The notes beneath the pieces are model-generated. The model had not been told where the DNA came from. It searched no databases and was given only the letters and a program-made list of their open reading frames with translations. A DNA stretch of 64,000 nt from Methylocaldum marinum (lineage in GTDB: Bacteria; Pseudomonadota; Gammaproteobacteria; Methylococcales; Methylococcaceae): positions 5,159,501-5,223,500 of the forward strand of contig NZ_AP017928.1 in assembly GCF_003584645.1 (NCBI RefSeq), written 5' to 3'. The position numbers and the translations under genes are program-made. This document shows positions 60,075-64,000 of this stretch, piece by piece; positions within the stretch are counted from its first letter, which is position 1; each line of letters begins with the position of its first letter.

Positions 60075-60593
60075 TTATGGGCAATTCCGGACTACATTCG
60101 TTCGCCGGAAGGATACGTCGTCGTCTTTCTCCGTAACGATGAGAACATGCGGCGGCGGCGCATAGATCAGCGGGACAACGCAGTTTAGCCCGGGCCGCGT
60201 TTCCCTGATACGTACCTTGGTGAGGGGGCTGGACCCCAGCCGCGATTTTTCCACTCTGGTTACCTCGATCATGGATGACCGATTTCCTCCGCCCAGTGCC
60301 GTGGCGACTACCATCTTCGTTTCGAAATCGATCACCGGCACCGGTTCGCCCGGATGGATCTCGTTCCAGAACGCAGACCAGCTCTCCGCATCCTGGATCG
60401 CCTTGTCCAGGGCGTAATCGATGGTACGTCCGCCCTCCGGCTCCGGGATGACCGCAAATGGTATGTTTGCGTCAATGTAAGGCAAGGATATCCAACCCTC
60501 TGTTTCCGCCGAGGTTTTACCCGGCAAAACCAAGGATCCCAAGAGCATCGTCGATACGATGGCGATGAGGCCCATGCTTTTTCGATTATACAC
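60075..60593 (-). CDS. secreted PrcB-like protein
   Basis: 172 residues with a signal peptide (LIAIVSTMLLGSLVLPGKTSA, cleavage near 29). The body shows the PrcB C-terminal-domain pattern: SWSAFWNEIHPGEPVPVIDFETKMVVATALGGGNRSSMIEV in part, then VRIRETRPGLNCVV and a final strand VSFRRTNVV. In the dentilisin system of spirochetes PrcB is a protease-complex subunit. Such domains occur widely alone, so no protease is implied here. AGGAG-like AAAGGAGTG precedes the start. It stands alone. Confidence 0.82.
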   Translation of the reverse strand: MYNRKSMGLIAIVSTMLLGSLVLPGKTSAETEGWISLPYIDANIPFAVIPEPEGGRTIDYALDKAIQDAESWSAFWNEIHPGEPVPVIDFETKMVVATALGGGNRSSMIEVTRVEKSRLGSSPLTKVRIRETRPGLNCVVPLIYAPPPHVLIVTEKDDDVSFRRTNVVRNCP

Positions 60594-60811
60594 AATTCAC
60601 TCCTTTGGATTGCAGGCGAGCACGACGTTCGTGCTCCGTTTAAGGTCGAGATTTCCGAGAACATGCTGAAACGTCATCCCTGACACGGTGCGGCACGGAA
60701 GCCCAAAGCTCGGGTTTCCGGCTCATTCATCGGCGGCAATGCCGGTCGTCCTTCGCCGGCAGGAATCTCCGCTTTAGAAAAAGCGGCATAAGGATAAAGA
60801 TCAATTTCTTC

Positions 60812-61258
60812 TTGTTCTGTGAAATATTCACGCGAACTCGGGAGAATGAACGAACTGCGGCAGTCCTAATGACCAAGACGGCACTGCCGCACCTCAAGGG
60901 TGGCGATTCGATTATCAACACCGGGTCGATGACCGGTATGGAAGGCAATTCGGGGCTGCTCGATTACTCTGCCACGAAAGGGGCGATCGTCGCTTTCACC
61001 AAATCGCTGGCCCAGAATCTGGCGGAATCGCGGATCAGGGTGAATTGCGTCGCGCCGGGGCCGGTTTGGACCCCGCTCAACCCGGCGGACCAGCCGGCTG
61101 AAAAAGTAACCGACTTCGGCATGCAGACCAAGTTTCAGCGGCCGGCGCAGCTGGAGGAGATTTCGCCGGCTTATGTGTACTTCGCATCCGAGGCGGATTC
61201 GAGCTACGTCACGGGTGAAGTGTTGACTTTGTTAGGGGGAAATACTCGCGCGGGTTGA
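60812..61258 (+). pseudogene. 5'-truncated short-chain dehydrogenase
   Basis: The frame shows only the C-terminal half of an SDR of the YghA/GsP39 type, from LMTKTALPHLKGGDSIINTGSMTG on. The catalytic Tyr-x3-Lys is present (LLDYSATKGAIVAFTKSLAQNLAESRIRVNCVAPGPVWTPL in part), as is the end SSYVTGEVLTLLGGN. The N-terminal Rossmann glycine motif and about 140 residues are missing. The first 20 residues (MFCEIFTRTRENERTAAV) do not look like SDR sequence, and the 220 bases upstream hold no matching fragment. The preserved part is intact, so the truncation may be recent. Confidence 0.8.
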
Positions 61259-61595
61259 GTTTTGGAGGCTCGGATTAAGCCTCCAATTCGGCGAAGCGAC
61301 CTGTGCAACGGATTGATCCAACAGGCCCTCACCCAACCCAATCATTCCGCACATTCCCTGCGCGGAGCCGCAAGCGGCGCTCACGCGTGCAAAAAATCGG
61401 CCTCGCCACGCTGTCCCGCTTCGCTCGCGAATCTTGGGCAGCCGATCGCTGGCCGGCCCGCTCGTCGCGTTGCGCCTCGCCCTGCCGATTTGTCCCGGAG
61501 GAGAGGACTTATTCAGGGCTTCCTCTACTTCCCCCTCTTCGGCAGGGCTTTTCGGCGCGAGTCTGAAAGTCCCCCTATGGCTTCGGCCGTTGCCG
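61259..61595. other. intergenic stretch without supported gene
   Basis: 337 bases between the SDR remnant and the CBS gene, which converge. Several plus-strand frames are open but Arg/Pro/Ser-rich and unsupported. No hairpin or repeat of the window's families is seen. Confidence 0.4.
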
Positions 61596-62018
61596 TCACA
61601 GCGCGGCGGAGACCGCTCTGACCAACTCGCCGACCTTGGCGGCGTCCACGCTCGTCGCCAAGTCGCCCTGGCTGACCATGCCGACCAGCTTGTGCTCCTC
61701 GATCACCGGCAAACGCCTGATTTTGTGCTCGATCATCTTGCGTATCGCCTGGTCGATGGAATCGCCGGCATGGACCATGACAGGGGCGCCCTGGGCCAGA
61801 TCGCCCGCGGTTGTGGTTGAAGGATCTTTGTCTGCGGCCAGAACCTTTACCACGATATCGCGGTCCGTCAGCATGCCCATGAGCCGCTTGTCGTCGCCGC
61901 AGATGGGCAGCGCGCCGATATCGAGCAGCTCCATCCGCTTCGCTGCTTCGAGAATGGTTTCGTGCTCGCCGATACACTCGGCGCCGCGGGTCATGACGTC
62001 CCGTACCAGTTTGTTCAT
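61596..62018 (-). CDS. CBS-domain pair protein
   Basis: Small regulatory protein of 140 residues made of two CBS domains: about 5-60 (VRDVMTRGAECIGEHETILEAAKRM, GMLTDRDIVVKVLA) and about 72-130 (VMVHAGDSIDQAIRKMIEHKIRRLPVIEEHKLVGMVSQGDLA in part). Such domains bind adenine nucleotides and sense energy state. ATG 62018, with AGGGA upstream, is preferred over the longer frame to 62045. It lies 75 bases below the YihY-like gene and may share its transcript. Confidence 0.92.
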   Translation of the reverse strand: MNKLVRDVMTRGAECIGEHETILEAAKRMELLDIGALPICGDDKRLMGMLTDRDIVVKVLAADKDPSTTTAGDLAQGAPVMVHAGDSIDQAIRKMIEHKIRRLPVIEEHKLVGMVSQGDLATSVDAAKVGELVRAVSAAL

Positions 62019-62093
62019 GCTGTTTCCCTGAGCTTCGGTTTTCACGCGAACTTGAGGCTCCCGTGCGAGTGCTTATCCGGTGCATCGAAGCGG

Positions 62094-63101
62094 TCAGCCG
62101 CCGTTTCCGGAATCTTTCTCTTTGCCGTCGCCATAAGCTCGGCCTATGGTATCGGCCATGTGCGCATTGCGCTCGCCCATGGGCGCGGTTTCGCCCACGG
62201 TGGTGTCCTGCGTGGTTTGATGCTCCATTTCGGCATTGAGTTCGGCGCCGAGGAGTATCACGTAGGCGGTGAGATAAAACCAGGTGAGCAGGATGATGAT
62301 GGCGCCGACCGAGCCATAGGTCTCGTTGTAGTTTCCGAAGTTAGATACGTAGAACGAAAACAGGCCGGAACCGATCAGCCAAAGGACTACCGCCAATACG
62401 GCACCGGCACTGACCCATTGCCAGCGCGGTCTGTCGCGGCAAGGTCCGTAATGGTAGATGAACGCCAAGCCGAGAATGAAAGCGAGCCCCAGCAGTGGCC
62501 AGCGCAGGAATGAGAACAGGAATGCCAGAATCCCGCCTAGGCCCGTAAAGCTCAGGAAAGCAGGCAGGCCGGCAATGAGACCGATGGAAGCCAGTGCGAA
62601 AAAGATGCCGCCGAAGGTGAAGCTTAAAGCCAGCCCGTTCAGCTTCAGGAAGTTTCTTTTTTCCTGTTCGTTGTAGACGATGTTCAGCGCGGTGATCAGG
62701 GATGTGATGCCTTTCGTGGCGCTCCAGACCGCCAGTATCAAACCGATGAGGACTCCCAGGCTCAAGGTGGTATTGGCATGGCTCGCAATGTCGTTAAGCT
62801 GTTTGCTCAGCAAGGTGTGGGCTTCGGCCGGAACGATCTGCGCCAGCGCTTCGATTTCTTTCTGAACATCGGCGGGATCGGCAATCAGGCCATAAATGCC
62901 GATCAGGGCCGCCAGCGCGGGGAAAATCGCCAGCAAAGCGTAGAATGCGACTCCGGCCGCCACGATCGAGATATTGTCGTGGACCAGCGAGTCCTTGACC
63001 CGGTAAGCGATGTCCCGCCAGCCTTGAAGGGGGATCTCCCAGGGCCGCGTTGCCGAGCGGCCTCGGTTGTCGTAAGCGGAAGCGTCGGGCGATGTCGGCA
63101 T
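62094..63101 (-). CDS. YihY/BrkB family membrane protein
   Basis: Inner-membrane protein of 335 residues. The basic start region ends in GWRDIAYRVKDSLVHDNISIVAAGVAFYALLAIFPALAAL. Family features follow: about six hydrophobic segments, VWSATKGITSLITALNIVYNE, and the C-terminal TWFYLTAYVILLGAELNAEMEHQT. The family was once linked to RNase BN and to serum resistance, but its function is unsettled. The tail after MEHQT is short and polar. It stands between the CBS gene and the YqjD-like gene on the same strand. Confidence 0.94.
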   Translation of the reverse strand: MPTSPDASAYDNRGRSATRPWEIPLQGWRDIAYRVKDSLVHDNISIVAAGVAFYALLAIFPALAALIGIYGLIADPADVQKEIEALAQIVPAEAHTLLSKQLNDIASHANTTLSLGVLIGLILAVWSATKGITSLITALNIVYNEQEKRNFLKLNGLALSFTFGGIFFALASIGLIAGLPAFLSFTGLGGILAFLFSFLRWPLLGLAFILGLAFIYHYGPCRDRPRWQWVSAGAVLAVVLWLIGSGLFSFYVSNFGNYNETYGSVGAIIILLTWFYLTAYVILLGAELNAEMEHQTTQDTTVGETAPMGERNAHMADTIGRAYGDGKEKDSGNGG

Positions 63102-63181
63102 TGGGTCTACCTCCCTGACGAATTCGAAAAATATCGAACTGCCCGATGGAAACGCGTCGTCACGCTCTCAGATACATAATC

Positions 63182-63212
63182 GCCATGACGCGCGGGGGCG
63201 TCATGGCTTTTT
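63182..63212 (+). terminator. perfect 10-bp hairpin with T-run
   Basis: Stem GCCATGACGC (63182-63191) / GCGTCATGGC (63198-63207) with a 6-base loop, followed by TTTTT on the plus strand. It sits just below the 3' end of the YqjD-like gene (minus strand), where it could still end that transcript as a stable stem even though the T-run is on the opposite strand. Orientation by T-run is plus. Confidence 0.6.
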
Positions 63213-63239
63213 CGAGGCTAGTCGCGCTTGGGCCGTGAG

Positions 63240-64000
63240 TTACGGCGTTTTAGGCGAATCGTAGCCGGTTTCGTGACTCATCGCTGCGGAGTGGCGTCGA
63301 TCGGGCATGCCCCGCCGCCGCTCTTCGGCGGACGTCATTCGGGTTGTAGCTCCGGTCTCGGCCAGGAACCCCTTGCGGCGGTCGCGTACACCGCCGCGGC
63401 GCTCGCCCATGGGCGGCACGCCGCCGGGCATTTCGCCTCCTGCAACCCCGGTTATGCCGCTCATGGCCTCGCTGATCGCGCTCCCGGCCGTCGTACCGGA
63501 ATTGGAGATCAAGGGCGAGGGACTAATGCCCGGTTCGCCGGCTTCCAGACCGTGTTGTATTTCCCCCGCCGTCGAACCGGCGGTGATCGGGCTGCGTTCG
63601 GCTTCGGTCGGGCCTTCATGCGCCGGACCGCCGGCACTCGCTTCGCTCTCGCCCTCATGCATGATCTCTCGGCCGGTTTCGCGAGCCTCGTGCGCCAATC
63701 GATCGCTGACTTCGCCCATCATCTCGTCTTCCATGCGCGTACGCGGCATGGCAGCGCCGAGCGCCGCGCCGATGGCGAGCCCCAGCACCCCCAGGACCAG
63801 GGGCTGTTCTTGAACGACATGCTCGTACTCGTCATGGACGGCGTGGCCGACGCGTACCGCGCGTTCCCGCGCCCTATGGGAGACTTCTCCGGCTTTTTCG
63901 CGGACGCTGCTCATGGTTTCGCCGACCGAATGCCGAACCTCGCTCGTTTTTTCACCGATTGCTTCCCGGAAGTGGCCGACTTTTTCCGATGCGCCGGCTT
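63240..64000 (-). CDS. YqjD/DUF3618-like membrane-linked stress protein (5' end outside window)
   Basis: The frame is open from the window's right edge (ASEKVGHFREAIGEKTSEVRH) through MSSVREK at 63914, so the gene begins outside. It shows amphipathic heptad-like repeats (EKTSEVRHSVGETMSSVREKAGE, in short), then a hydrophobic glycine-rich segment (LVLGVLGLAIGAALGAAM). A Gly/Ser-rich acidic region with DREGT-like low complexity and a basic tail (GMPDRRH) follow. The layout (helical head, GxxxG-type membrane helix) matches DUF3618 / nutrient-deprivation-induced or YqjD-like proteins, some of which bind membrane or ribosomes. The C-terminal half is long and of low complexity, and unusual. Confidence 0.75.
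   Translation of the reverse strand, partial: AGASEKVGHFREAIGEKTSEVRHSVGETMSSVREKAGEVSHRARERAVRVGHAVHDEYEHVVQEQPLVLGVLGLAIGAALGAAMPRTRMEDEMMGEVSDRLAHEARETGREIMHEGESEASAGGPAHEGPTEAERSPITAGSTAGEIQHGLEAGEPGISPSPLISNSGTTAGSAISEAMSGITGVAGGEMPGGVPPMGERRGGVRDRRKGFLAETGATTRMTSAEERRRGMPDRRHSAAMSHETGYDSPKTP

Noticed and set aside
59736..60188. 150-residue plus-strand frame in the gap before the PrcB-like gene
   Set aside because: Overlaps the 3' end of the supported PrcB-like gene in antisense; Arg/Ser-rich, no family.

Overview
The window is GC-rich and densely coded DNA from the chromosome of what looks like a gammaproteobacterium. The main taxonomic clue is a complete glrK-qseG-glrR order (sensor kinase, small lipoprotein, sigma54 activator), known from gammaproteobacteria. 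Chromosomal housekeeping genes (ftsK, trxB, mtaB, cysZ) support a chromosome rather than a plasmid. A methanotroph of the Methylococcaceae type would fit the overall gene mix, but no methane-oxidation gene is present, so this is a guess. No rRNA, tRNA, CRISPR array, transposase or prophage was recognised.

Layout. 1-465: an ABC ATPase cut by the window edge. 1.1-5.6 kb: a FecI-FecR-FecA style iron-uptake module, with a terminator and a hairpin in front of the receptor gene. 5.7-11.0 kb: a CzcBA/CusBA heavy-metal RND pump with a His-rich accessory protein and no outer-membrane partner. 11.3-12.8 kb: an ABC ATPase-permease pair of the nitrate/sulfonate/taurine type without a binding protein. 12.9-15.4 kb: an AMP/thymidine phosphorylase coupled to a PRPP-synthetase paralogue. 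It leads straight into the glrK-qseG-glrR operon (15.4-18.9 kb). 19.1-21.5 kb: SulP transporter plus universal stress protein. 21.8-23.0 kb: nicotinamidase plus macrodomain protein (NAD/ADP-ribose metabolism). 23.3-30.7 kb: cysZ, mtaB, a fused SpmA-SpmB-like protein, ftsK, trxB and rubredoxin. 31.0-34.5 kb: a tandem pair of large GTPases, at least one clearly membrane-anchored. 34.9-37.4 kb: an octaheme cytochrome whose TPR tail is separated by one in-frame TAA. 37.7-41.4 kb: a periplasmic arylsulfatase and an orphan tungstate-type binding protein. 41.5-49 kb: small stress and accessory genes, an amino-acid permease, and a stretch of compositionally different small genes (45.5-48.5 kb). These include an unrecognised protein and a secreted HExxH protein. 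49.0-59.4 kb: a block of nine minus-strand genes for a glycan (UDP-xylose synthase, two epimerases, MDR dehydrogenase, Gfo/Idh oxidoreductase, four glycosyltransferases). 60-64 kb: a PrcB-like secreted protein, an SDR gene remnant, and a CBS-domain / YihY / YqjD-like membrane stress group.

The window also carries several copies of at least two dispersed repeat families. One is a short palindrome of the form GTCGGCAA..TTGCCGAC with flanking GTAGG/CCTAC. The other is a composite element built around a 'GGGTTTCGCTTCGCTCTACCC' type core. Copies sit in gaps between genes, mostly between converging genes, and several begin exactly at a stop codon. Start codons below were moved from the longest open frame where a ribosome binding site, an ATGA overlap or family length argued for it.
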